NCBI GenBank assembly: GCA_015056885.1
Contig: SVFL01000022.1
Span: 1 to 43,604, forward strand
From: Lachnospiraceae bacterium
GTDB lineage: Bacteria > Bacillota > Clostridia > Lachnospirales > Lachnospiraceae
Direction of reading: 5' to 3'
Length of the DNA stretch: 43,604 nucleotides
In this document: piece after piece, positions 15,180 through 23,123 of the stretch
How positions within the stretch are numbered: position 1 is the first letter of the stretch
Layout of the letters: each line of letters begins with the position of its first letter
The notes under the pieces: generated by a model
Database searches by the model: none
Told to the model about the DNA's origin: nothing
The model's input: the letters and a program-made list of their open reading frames with translations, nothing else
Program-made: the position numbers and the translations under genes

Positions 15180-17270
15180 ATGCCTATAATTCATGTTTTG
15201 GATTCTGAGACAATTGATAAAATAGCTGCCGGTGAGGTGGTGGAGAGACCATCCAGCGTGGTGAAGGAGCTTGTGGAGAATGCCATGGATGCCGGAGCCA
15301 CGGCCATCACTGTGGAAATCAAGGATGGTGGTATTGAATTTATTCGTGTGACGGATAATGGTCACGGTATGGATAAGGAACAGGTGCGAAATGCTTTTTT
15401 GCGTCATGCCACCAGTAAGATTGATAATGCGGATGATTTGATACGCATTTCCAGTCTTGGTTTCCGAGGAGAGGCACTTTCCAGTATTGCCGCAGTATCC
15501 AAGGTGGAGTTGATTACCAAGACAAAGGATAGTCTTACCGGTACCAGACTGGTGCTGGAGGGAGCTGTGGAAAAGGAGTTTTCCGAGGTGGGAGCTCCGG
15601 ATGGAACAACCTTTTTGGTGCGAAATCTGTTTTACAATACTCCGGTACGCAGAAAGTTTTTGAAGCTTCCTGCTACAGAGGGAGGCTATATTGCGGATTT
15701 GATGGAGCATTTAGCACTGTCCAGACCGGATATTTCCTTTAAGTTCCAGATGGGCAGCCAGCTTCGTTTTCATACCACGGGAAACGGTGATTTGAAGGAA
15801 GTTATTTATCGTATTTATGGTCGTGAGGTAGCGGCTTCCTTGGTGCCTGTTCAACTGGAGCAAAACGGCAATAAGGTGGAAGGTTATTTGGGCAAGCCTA
15901 TATTGGTGCGTTCCAACCGCAATTTTGAAATATATTTTATCAATGGCAGATTTATTAAAAGTAATATGATTGCCAGAGCCCTGGAGGAGGGTTATAGAGA
16001 ATATCTGATGCAGCATAAATTTCCTCTTTGTGTGTTGCATATTACCATGGACCCGAGGCAGGTGGATGTGAATGTTCATCCTACCAAGATGGATGTGCGT
16101 TTCAGCGACGGTATGACTTTCTGTAAGATGCTGTCTGATGGTGTTCGCAATACCTTGAAGAACCGGGAAATGATTCCGGATGTGAAGCTGGATGATGAGA
16201 AAGAGGTTCGCAAAGCAGAGCGCGCAGAGCAGATGGAAAAGCGGAAGGAACATGCGCCGGAGCCATTTGAATTACAGAGAACTGTCAGTCATCGTGTGGC
16301 AGAGGAGACTAATTATAAAACGTCTGTTTCCCAAATGAATATAGCACCTCCTAATAAGGAGTTTGCGCAGAGTCCGGTTTGGAGTCGTGTAAAGACTGCT
16401 GCCGAAGGGATTGAGAAAACGACTTATGTTCGGCCCATGGGGGAGAAACCTAAGGCTGTGGCACCCAATCAGGAGCCTGTGACATCGTCAAAACAAGAGG
16501 TTGCTTCCGAGTCAGAAGACTTCTTTTTTGAAGATAATTCGGATAAAGCAGTTGCAAAAGAAGTACAGGAGGTTCAAATGCCGCAGGTGCAGCAAGCGGT
16601 ATCTTCGGAAACTTTGGCAGAGGAGGTTGAGGTTTTTGCCAAAGCAGAGCAGATAAATCTCTTTGAAGAAAAGCTTTTGTCTGTGGATAATCGTAGTAAA
16701 TATCGTATTATCGGTCAGGTGTTTGATACTTACTGGATGGTACAGTTTGAGGAAAAGTTGTTTATTATCGACCAACATGCGGCTCATGAAAAGGTTAAGT
16801 ACGAGCGTCTGATGAAACAGTTTTGTGAGAAAAATGTGGTTTCCCAGAGACTGATGCCCCCTGTGATTGTAAGTCTTTCTGCACAGGAGGAGATTGTGCT
16901 CTCAGAACATATGGAGACCTTTGAGAGTCTTGGCTTTGAAATTGAAGCCTTTGGCGGTAAGGAATATGCCCTTCGCAGTGTTCCGGTGGATTTATACGGT
17001 TGCAGTGAGAAGGAAATGTTTTTGGAGGTTTTGGATGAGCTGGATGGTGGCGTGAGTCGAGGCAGTTATAAGGTTGTGGAGGAAAAGATTGCTTCCATGT
17101 CCTGTAAGGCGGCAGTGAAGGGCAATAACCGATTGAGTTTTGCAGAGGCGCAGGAGTTGATTGATGAACTTTTAACCTTGGAAAATCCGTATAATTGTCC
17201 TCATGGCAGACCTACCATTATTACCATGACCCAGTATGAACTGGAAAAGAAATTTAAACGTATTGTATAA
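15180..17270 (+). CDS. mutL: DNA mismatch repair protein MutL with endonuclease motif
   Basis: ATG 15180, 7 bases after AAAGGA, gives 696 residues and the canonical MPIIHVLDSETIDKIAAGEVVERP start. GHKL ATPase motifs are present (ELVENAMDAGAT, DNGHGM, RHATSKI, GFRGEALSSIA). A charged, low-complexity linker spans ~350-490. The C-terminal domain has the nicking motif DQHAAHEKVKYE and the metal-site motifs SCKAAV and CPHGRP. This is the endonuclease-type MutL expected in bacteria without MutH. Co-transcribed with mutS and miaA. Confidence 0.98.
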   Translation: MPIIHVLDSETIDKIAAGEVVERPSSVVKELVENAMDAGATAITVEIKDGGIEFIRVTDNGHGMDKEQVRNAFLRHATSKIDNADDLIRISSLGFRGEALSSIAAVSKVELITKTKDSLTGTRLVLEGAVEKEFSEVGAPDGTTFLVRNLFYNTPVRRKFLKLPATEGGYIADLMEHLALSRPDISFKFQMGSQLRFHTTGNGDLKEVIYRIYGREVAASLVPVQLEQNGNKVEGYLGKPILVRSNRNFEIYFINGRFIKSNMIARALEEGYREYLMQHKFPLCVLHITMDPRQVDVNVHPTKMDVRFSDGMTFCKMLSDGVRNTLKNREMIPDVKLDDEKEVRKAERAEQMEKRKEHAPEPFELQRTVSHRVAEETNYKTSVSQMNIAPPNKEFAQSPVWSRVKTAAEGIEKTTYVRPMGEKPKAVAPNQEPVTSSKQEVASESEDFFFEDNSDKAVAKEVQEVQMPQVQQAVSSETLAEEVEVFAKAEQINLFEEKLLSVDNRSKYRIIGQVFDTYWMVQFEEKLFIIDQHAAHEKVKYERLMKQFCEKNVVSQRLMPPVIVSLSAQEEIVLSEHMETFESLGFEIEAFGGKEYALRSVPVDLYGCSEKEMFLEVLDELDGGVSRGSYKVVEEKIASMSCKAAVKGNNRLSFAEAQELIDELLTLENPYNCPHGRPTIITMTQYELEKKFKRIV

Positions 17271-17287
17271 CAGACAGGATGATGAAT

Positions 17288-18262
17288 ATGAATTTCCAAT
17301 TTAATAATAATACAGATAATCGTCCGAAATTGATTATTCTCACGGGCCCTACGGCTGTGGGCAAGACCAATCTGTCCATTCAGCTTGCAAAAGCTGTGAA
17401 TGGAGAGATTATCTCGGCAGATTCCATGCAGGTGTACAAGCATATGGACATTGGTTCGGCAAAGATTACACCGGAGGAGATGCAGGGGGTGCCCCACCAT
17501 CTGATTGATGTTTTGGAGCCTTGGGAAGATTTTAATGTTGTGGCCTTTAAGGAGTATTGCGTGAAGGCCATGGAAGAGATTTATGCCAAGGGACGTATAC
17601 CCATTTTAGTGGGTGGTACCGGTTTTTATATTCAGGCGGTTCTTAGAGACATTGACTTTACGGAAAATGATGATGACACGGCATATCGCAGGGAACTTGC
17701 AAACCTTGCGGAAACAGAAGGGCAACAAAAACTTCATGATATGCTTCGTGAGGTAGATGCGCTTTCCGCAGAGGCTATTCCGCCGGGGAATGTAAAGCGT
17801 GTTATTCGAGCTCTTGAGTATTATAAGCTTACCGGAGAACCGATTTCAGCCCATAATGAGAGGGAACGGGCCAGAGAAAATGCTTACAATGCCTGTTATT
17901 TTGTGTTAAATGATGATAGGGATAAGCTTTATGAGCGTATTGAGAAACGTGTGGATATTATGTTGGAACAGGGCCTTGTGGATGAGGTGAAACGTCTGAA
18001 GGATATGGGCTGTAGGCGTGGTCAGACGGGCATGCAAGGACTTGGATACAAGGAGATTCTGGATTTTTTGGATGATGAGTGCAGTCTGGAGGAGGCGGTG
18101 TATCTGATTAAAAGAGATACCCGACATTTTGCCAAGAGACAGCTTACCTGGTTTCGCAGGGAGAAGGATGTTATCTGGCTGAATCGTCCGGAATTTCCGG
18201 ATGGAGATGAAGATATTTTGAAATATATGATGGAAATGATAGAACGGAGATTTAACAAATGA
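17288..18262 (+). CDS. miaA: tRNA dimethylallyltransferase MiaA
   Basis: It transfers a dimethylallyl group to A37 of tRNAs reading UNN codons. The P-loop LTGPTAVGKT, the DSMQVYKHMDIGSAK and GVPHHLID blocks, GGTGFYIQAVL and RDTRHFAKRQLTWFRRE are diagnostic. In-frame ATGs exist at 17279, 17282 and 17288. The only ribosome-site candidate (CAGGA, 17275-17279) has workable spacing for 17288, so I chose that (324 residues). The start is uncertain by three codons. The stop overlaps the next start. Confidence 0.96.
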   Translation: MNFQFNNNTDNRPKLIILTGPTAVGKTNLSIQLAKAVNGEIISADSMQVYKHMDIGSAKITPEEMQGVPHHLIDVLEPWEDFNVVAFKEYCVKAMEEIYAKGRIPILVGGTGFYIQAVLRDIDFTENDDDTAYRRELANLAETEGQQKLHDMLREVDALSAEAIPPGNVKRVIRALEYYKLTGEPISAHNERERARENAYNACYFVLNDDRDKLYERIEKRVDIMLEQGLVDEVKRLKDMGCRRGQTGMQGLGYKEILDFLDDECSLEEAVYLIKRDTRHFAKRQLTWFRREKDVIWLNRPEFPDGDEDILKYMMEMIERRFNK

Positions 18263-19560
18263 GTGATTTAATGACAAATGGGGCTATTGAGGAACTTTAT
18301 CGGTCTATGGGTATCAGTGCTCCGGTTTATAACTTTGGTGCAGAAATTTTGGAAGGGCTTTCGGAGCGCTTTGCTGCTATCGATGAGGTGGCGGAATACA
18401 ATCAGATGAAAGTGTTAAAGGCAATGCAGAAAAATCAGGTCAGCGAGGCCTGTCTTATGGGAACTACCGGTTATGGTTATAACGATATCGGTCGTGATAC
18501 TTTGGAAGCGGTTTATGCGGATGTATTTCATACGGAAGATGCTTTGGTGCGTCCTCAGATTACCTGTGGCACTCATGCACTGGCACTTGCTCTTATGAGC
18601 AATCTGCGCCCGGGAGATGAGCTTTTGTCTCCTGTAGGAAAGCCTTATGATACTCTTGAGGAGGTAATCGGCATTCGTCCTTCCAAAGGCTCTTTGGCAG
18701 AATATGGCGTTACCTACAAGCAGGTGGATTTGTTGCCTGATGGCAGTTTTGATTATGAAAACATCAAAAAAGCCATCAATGAAAAGACACGTCTGGTGAC
18801 CATTCAGCGTTCCAAAGGATATCAGACCAGACCTACTTTGTCGGTATCCGGTATCGGTGAGCTGATTGCCTTCATCAAGGGAATTAAGCCGGATGTAATC
18901 TGCATGGTGGATAACTGCTATGGTGAGTTTGTGGAGACTATAGAGCCTTCCGATGTGGGGGCGGATATGGTGGTTGGTTCCCTGATTAAGAATCCCGGTG
19001 GCGGTCTTGCACCTATTGGTGGTTATATTGCCGGCAAAAAGGAATGTGTGGAGAATGCTGCATATCGTCTGACCAGTCCGGGACTTGGTAAGGAGGTTGG
19101 TGCATCTTTAGGAATCCTTACGAATTTTTATCAGGGCCTTTTTCTTGCGCCTACCGTGACGGCGGGTGCTTTGAAGGGTGCAATTTTTGCGGCAAATATT
19201 TATGAGAAACTTGGCTTTGGTGTAGTGCCTAACGGCAGTGAATCCAGACATGATATTATTCAGGCAGTGACCTTTGGTACTCCTGAGGGTGTGGTGGCAT
19301 TCTGTCAGGGAATACAGGCGGCCGCGCCGGTGGATTCCCATGTGACTCCGGAGCCTTGGGAAATGCCCGGATATGATGCTAAGGTTATCATGGCGGCAGG
19401 TGCTTTTGTATCCGGTTCTTCTATTGAACTTTCTGCAGACGGCCCTATCAAGCCTCCCTATGCAGTGTATTTTCAGGGTGGTCTGACATGGCAGCATGCA
19501 AAATTTGGTATTTTGAAATCTTTACAGTCAATTGTTGATAAAGGAATTGTCGAACTCTAG
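18259..19560 (+). CDS. Methionine gamma-lyase/aluminium-resistance family PLP-dependent protein
   Basis: The 433-residue protein belongs to the Met_gamma_lyase/YnbB family often found after miaA or hfq in Firmicutes. Features include the N-terminal NFGAEILEGLSERFAAIDEVAEYNQMKVLKAM region, TTGYGYNDIGRDTLE, QITCGTHALALAL, MVDNCYGEF and the PLP-lysine region GSLIKNPGGGLAPIGGYIAG. It starts at ATG 18259 inside the miaA stop. The true reaction is poorly established; the family name is historical. It ends the mutS-mutL-miaA operon. Confidence 0.85.
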   Translation: MSDLMTNGAIEELYRSMGISAPVYNFGAEILEGLSERFAAIDEVAEYNQMKVLKAMQKNQVSEACLMGTTGYGYNDIGRDTLEAVYADVFHTEDALVRPQITCGTHALALALMSNLRPGDELLSPVGKPYDTLEEVIGIRPSKGSLAEYGVTYKQVDLLPDGSFDYENIKKAINEKTRLVTIQRSKGYQTRPTLSVSGIGELIAFIKGIKPDVICMVDNCYGEFVETIEPSDVGADMVVGSLIKNPGGGLAPIGGYIAGKKECVENAAYRLTSPGLGKEVGASLGILTNFYQGLFLAPTVTAGALKGAIFAANIYEKLGFGVVPNGSESRHDIIQAVTFGTPEGVVAFCQGIQAAAPVDSHVTPEPWEMPGYDAKVIMAAGAFVSGSSIELSADGPIKPPYAVYFQGGLTWQHAKFGILKSLQSIVDKGIVEL

Positions 19561-19610
19561 AAGTTTACAGGGAATTTCAAAAGATTAAGAAGAAATAAAA
19601 TTGGCAAATT

Positions 19611-19642
19611 TTGTGTACAGGGCATGTGAAATGTGTTACAAT
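19611..19642 (+). promoter_or_regulatory. Promoter before the DUF4321-radC-mre gene group
   Basis: An extended -10 (TGTTACAAT, with TACAAT at 19637-19642) has a weak -35 (TGTACA, 19614-19619) at 17-base spacing, about 50 bases before the next gene. Confidence 0.55.
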
Positions 19643-19692
19643 AATTGACAGCGCGGAAGAAATGCTGCGCATGATTCATAGGAGGAATACTC

Positions 19693-19932
19693 ATGAAAAG
19701 AGTTAACTGGCTTTTGATTGGGTTGGTACTGATCGGGTTTGTTCTGGGCACTGTGATTGCGCGGATTTTCCCGGGCACGTTCTTAAGCTATGGTCAGGTG
19801 TTTGGACTTAGCAATCCCGTGGAACTTGATATGGGATTTTTGGTTCTGACATTTGGTTTGAAATTTAATATCACAATTGCCGGAATTATCGGTGTGATAA
19901 CTTCCTTTGTGATATATCGGTTTATCCGATAG
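19693..19932 (+). CDS. DUF4321-type small membrane protein
   Basis: This 79-residue protein has two membrane helices (residues ~6-25 and ~58-77) with a short outside loop containing ARIFPGTFLSYGQVFGL. It resembles the DUF4321 family, which sits upstream of radC and mreB in Clostridia. The ribosome site GGAGG precedes ATG 19693. The function is unknown; its position suggests an envelope or cell-shape link. Confidence 0.7.
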   Translation: MKRVNWLLIGLVLIGFVLGTVIARIFPGTFLSYGQVFGLSNPVELDMGFLVLTFGLKFNITIAGIIGVITSFVIYRFIR

Positions 19933-19977
19933 TTTGTTTGGGGCATTCCTGCGCTTTGGAGAAGGCGAAGGAGGAAT

Positions 19978-20670
19978 ATGCAGACCAACAAAAAACAACA
20001 GACAACAGATATGCCATATGAGAAATTCGAGCAGTTTGGTGCGGAGGCGTTGACAGAAGCAGAACTTCTGGCTATTATTTTGCGCACCGGTACCAAGGAT
20101 AAAAGTGCCGTTGAACTTGCCGGAGAGGTTCTTAGGCTGTCTAAGCCGCCTAGAGAAGGGCTGTTGGGACTTTATGATGTGACACTTAAAGAACTGATGG
20201 AGATTAAGGGCATCGGTTTTGTGAAGGCGGTCAAGTTAAAATGTCTGACGGAGTTGTCCATGCGAATCAGCAGATCCAGTGCCAAGGAAGGTTTGGTGTT
20301 TAATTCGCCTGATTTGGTGGCACAATACTTTATGGAGACTTTACGCCACAGGGATACAGAATGTGTGATTGTAGTGTGCCTTGATGCAAAGGGGCGTATG
20401 ATTGGAGAAAAAAAGTTGTCCGACGGAAGTGTAAGAATGTCTTTGATTTCGCCCAGACAGATTTTTCTGGAGGCATTACATGCCAAGGCGGTAAATATTA
20501 TTCTGGTACACAATCATCCCAGTGGTGATCCTACACCCAGCAGATATGACAAAGAGATTACAAGCAATCTTCACGAGCTGGGGGAGATGATGGATATTCT
20601 GCTTTTGGATCATATTATTATCGGCGACAACAGTTATGCCAGTATGAAGGAACTGGGATATCTGACTTAA
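19978..20670 (+). CDS. radC: RadC family protein (JAB/MPN domain)
   Basis: The 230-residue protein has an N-terminal helix-hairpin-helix region (MEIKGIGFVKAVKLK) and the C-terminal JAMM metal-site motif LVHNHPSGDPTPSRYD, with LLDHIIIGDN following. GAAGGAGG lies just before ATG 19978. The family was once linked to DNA repair, but its function is unsettled; placement directly before mreB is common in Firmicutes. Confidence 0.93.
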   Translation: MQTNKKQQTTDMPYEKFEQFGAEALTEAELLAIILRTGTKDKSAVELAGEVLRLSKPPREGLLGLYDVTLKELMEIKGIGFVKAVKLKCLTELSMRISRSSAKEGLVFNSPDLVAQYFMETLRHRDTECVIVVCLDAKGRMIGEKKLSDGSVRMSLISPRQIFLEALHAKAVNIILVHNHPSGDPTPSRYDKEITSNLHELGEMMDILLLDHIIIGDNSYASMKELGYLT

Positions 20671-20699
20671 AATATTTATACGGAAAGGGGCCTGTCCAT

Positions 20700-21713
20700 A
20701 TGATGGCTAATAATGTGTTTGGTATCGATTTGGGTACCAATAATATCAAAATTTACAGTCGAAACGACGACAATATTGTTGTAGAGAAGAACATGATTGC
20801 TATTGAAAATAAAAATACTCTGTTTGCGTACGGTGATTCTGCATTTGAAATGTATGAAAAAGCACCCGGGAATATTCATATTTCCTATCCTTTGTCAAAC
20901 GGAGTAATAGCAGACATCAAAAATATGGAAACCTTAATCCGTTATTTTGTAGGTGATATCCAAAAAGGAAATACGAAGCCCTGTGACTTTTTTATTGCAG
21001 TGCCTACGGATGTTACCGAAGTGGAAAAACGTGCATTTTATGATTTGATAAAAGACGCCAACGTAAAAGCGAAACACATTATGGTGGTTGAGAAAGCTGT
21101 TGCTGACGGTCTGGGTATGGATATCGATGTCAAGAATTCTCAGGGTGTTTTGGTAGTAAATGTGGGATATGAGACTACTGAGATTTCTATTTTGTCTCTG
21201 GGCGGTATCGTGCTTAGCCGTCTGATTAAGGTTGGCGGACAGAAATTTGATGAGGCTATCCGTGCAGCGGTAAGAAGTGAATTTTCACTTATTATTGGCG
21301 GTAAGACTGCTGAGACCGTAAAGATGGCGTTGAAGGAATTGGAGGCTCAAGGCAAGGGCGCTGTTGTTTATGGGCGTGACATTGTTACGGGACTTCCGGT
21401 GGAAAGAGAGATTCCTACTAAGCTTGTAGATGAAGCATTGGAGGATCATTTCCATACCATCATCGATAATGTAAAAGTGATTTTGGAGCGTACGCCTCCT
21501 GAGCTTGCAGCAGATATTTATCGTCATGGAATTTATCTGACCGGTGGCGCTTCCCAAGTAAATCATCTGGCTGAGCGTCTGGCTGCCGGAACGGGGCTTA
21601 AGGTAAACGTAACAGATAATCCGCTTACAAGTGTTGCGGCAGGTTTGTCCAAAATCATCAAGGACGATAACTATAAATCCGTTGCTTATGCGATTGAAGG
21701 GATGAGTAAATGA
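20700..21713 (+). CDS. mreB: MreB-family actin-like cell-shape protein, divergent
   Basis: The 337-residue protein has GIDLGTNNIKIY, the LSNGVIADIKNME segment, TEVEKRAF and LTGGASQVNHLAERLA. It also has the expected mreC-mreD-PBP2 neighbours. It should form membrane-bound filaments that guide elongation wall synthesis. Some usually conserved sites differ: the phosphate-2 loop, normally DIGGGTTD, reads NVGYETTE here, and the EEPMAAAIG stretch reads VEKAVADGLG. Nucleotide handling may therefore be altered. Start ATG 20700 (or 20703) after GAAAGGGG. Confidence 0.88.
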   Translation: MMANNVFGIDLGTNNIKIYSRNDDNIVVEKNMIAIENKNTLFAYGDSAFEMYEKAPGNIHISYPLSNGVIADIKNMETLIRYFVGDIQKGNTKPCDFFIAVPTDVTEVEKRAFYDLIKDANVKAKHIMVVEKAVADGLGMDIDVKNSQGVLVVNVGYETTEISILSLGGIVLSRLIKVGGQKFDEAIRAAVRSEFSLIIGGKTAETVKMALKELEAQGKGAVVYGRDIVTGLPVEREIPTKLVDEALEDHFHTIIDNVKVILERTPPELAADIYRHGIYLTGGASQVNHLAERLAAGTGLKVNVTDNPLTSVAAGLSKIIKDDNYKSVAYAIEGMSK

Positions 21714-22591
21714 GCCCGATTGTAAAAAGAAAAGGGGAGAGATTTACTTTGCCAAGTAAGTATCTCCTTTTTATATTAACTATATTATGTATTTTTTTGA
21801 TGCTTCTGACTTTTGGTACCAATGTGTTTAACAAACCATTGAACTCTGCAGTCGGTTACGTAGTTGTGCCTTTTCAACAAGGTATCAGCAAGGCCGGAGA
21901 ATGGTTGTCCGGACGTTCCGAGGAACTGGTACAAATCAGAGCACTTTTGGATGAGAATGCACGTCTTAAAGAGGAAGTAGCGACTCTTACAGAGGAAAAT
22001 ACACTTCTTCAGCAGGATAAGTATGAGTTGAATGAGCTTCGAGAGCTTTTGGAACTGGATGAACAGTACAGTGAGTTTGAGAAGACCGGGGCGCGTATTA
22101 TCAGCAGAGATTCCGGAAACTGGTATTCGTCTTTTATTATTGATAAGGGAAGTGAAGACGGAATTGTAGAGGATATGAATGTGATTGCCGGTGGAGGGCT
22201 TGTAGGAAGAGTGACAGCTACAGGGCCGAATTGGTCCCGCGTAACCTCTATTATTTCGGATAACAGTAATGTCAGTGCAATGACGCTGGCAACGGGAGAT
22301 AATCTGATTGTATCCGGAGACCTGCATGCTATGACGGATGGAGTGATATCCTTCAGTAAGCTGGTTGACAGTAAAAATGTGGTGGTGGAGGGTGACAAGA
22401 TTGTTACCTCTGACATCAGTGATAAATATCTTCCAAACATTCTGATTGGTTATATACATACCATTAACATTGATAACAACAATCTTACCAAATCCGGTTA
22501 TATTACGCCGGCGGTAGATTTTGAGCATCTGAGTGAAGTATTGATTATAACTGATTTAAAACAGGTTGTAGCGGAAGAGGAAGAAGAGTAA
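21710..22591 (+). CDS. mreC: Rod shape-determining protein MreC
   Basis: The 293-residue protein has one membrane helix (~18-38), a coiled coil (~75-115, rich in Glu/Leu) and the extracytoplasmic beta domain (ARIISRDSGNWYSSFIIDKGSEDGI...GGGLVGRV). It starts at ATG 21710, overlapping the mreB stop. It links MreB filaments to PBP2 and RodA outside the membrane. Confidence 0.95.
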   Translation: MSPIVKRKGERFTLPSKYLLFILTILCIFLMLLTFGTNVFNKPLNSAVGYVVVPFQQGISKAGEWLSGRSEELVQIRALLDENARLKEEVATLTEENTLLQQDKYELNELRELLELDEQYSEFEKTGARIISRDSGNWYSSFIIDKGSEDGIVEDMNVIAGGGLVGRVTATGPNWSRVTSIISDNSNVSAMTLATGDNLIVSGDLHAMTDGVISFSKLVDSKNVVVEGDKIVTSDISDKYLPNILIGYIHTINIDNNNLTKSGYITPAVDFEHLSEVLIITDLKQVVAEEEEE

Positions 22592-22604
22592 AGGAGAGGC
22601 CTGA

Positions 22605-23123
22605 ATGCTTCGTAAAATCGTAATGGCTTTAATGATTTTTATAAGCTTTCTGTTGGAATCAGCAGTGTTTTGTCACTTTGAACTGGCAAATGTTGTGCCG
22701 AAATTCACTATTATTCTCACATCTGCATTCGGTTTTATGCGAGGTGAGGAAGATGGAATGGCAATCGGCTTTTTCAGCGGACTTTTATGCGATATTTACT
22801 TTGGAGATGTTCTTGGCTTCTATGCTTTGATATTAACCTATATCGGTTTTATCAACGGGAAGTTTTCCCGTATATTTTATCCGGAAGATATTAAGCTTCC
22901 GATAGCATTGATTGTTGTAAGTGATTTGTCCTATGGTGTATTGTGTTATATTCTGTTATTCCTGTTGAGGGGACGTTTTAATTTTCCTTACTACTTTGCC
23001 TCGATTATATTGCCGGAGGCACTTTATACCATTGTTGTGACTGTTTTTGTATATCCTGTGATTCTTAAGATTAATCAATTGCTTGAAGTCAGGGAAAAAA
23101 GGAGCGCTCAGAAATTTGTTTGA
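22605..23123 (+). CDS. mreD: Rod shape-determining protein MreD
   Basis: This 172-residue integral membrane protein has about five hydrophobic segments and the MreD-like GFFSGLLCDIYFGDVLGFYAL motif. AAAGGAGAGG precedes ATG 22605. It lies between mreC and the PBP2 gene, whose start overlaps its end. Confidence 0.9.
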   Translation: MLRKIVMALMIFISFLLESAVFCHFELANVVPKFTIILTSAFGFMRGEEDGMAIGFFSGLLCDIYFGDVLGFYALILTYIGFINGKFSRIFYPEDIKLPIALIVVSDLSYGVLCYILLFLLRGRFNFPYYFASIILPEALYTIVVTVFVYPVILKINQLLEVREKRSAQKFV

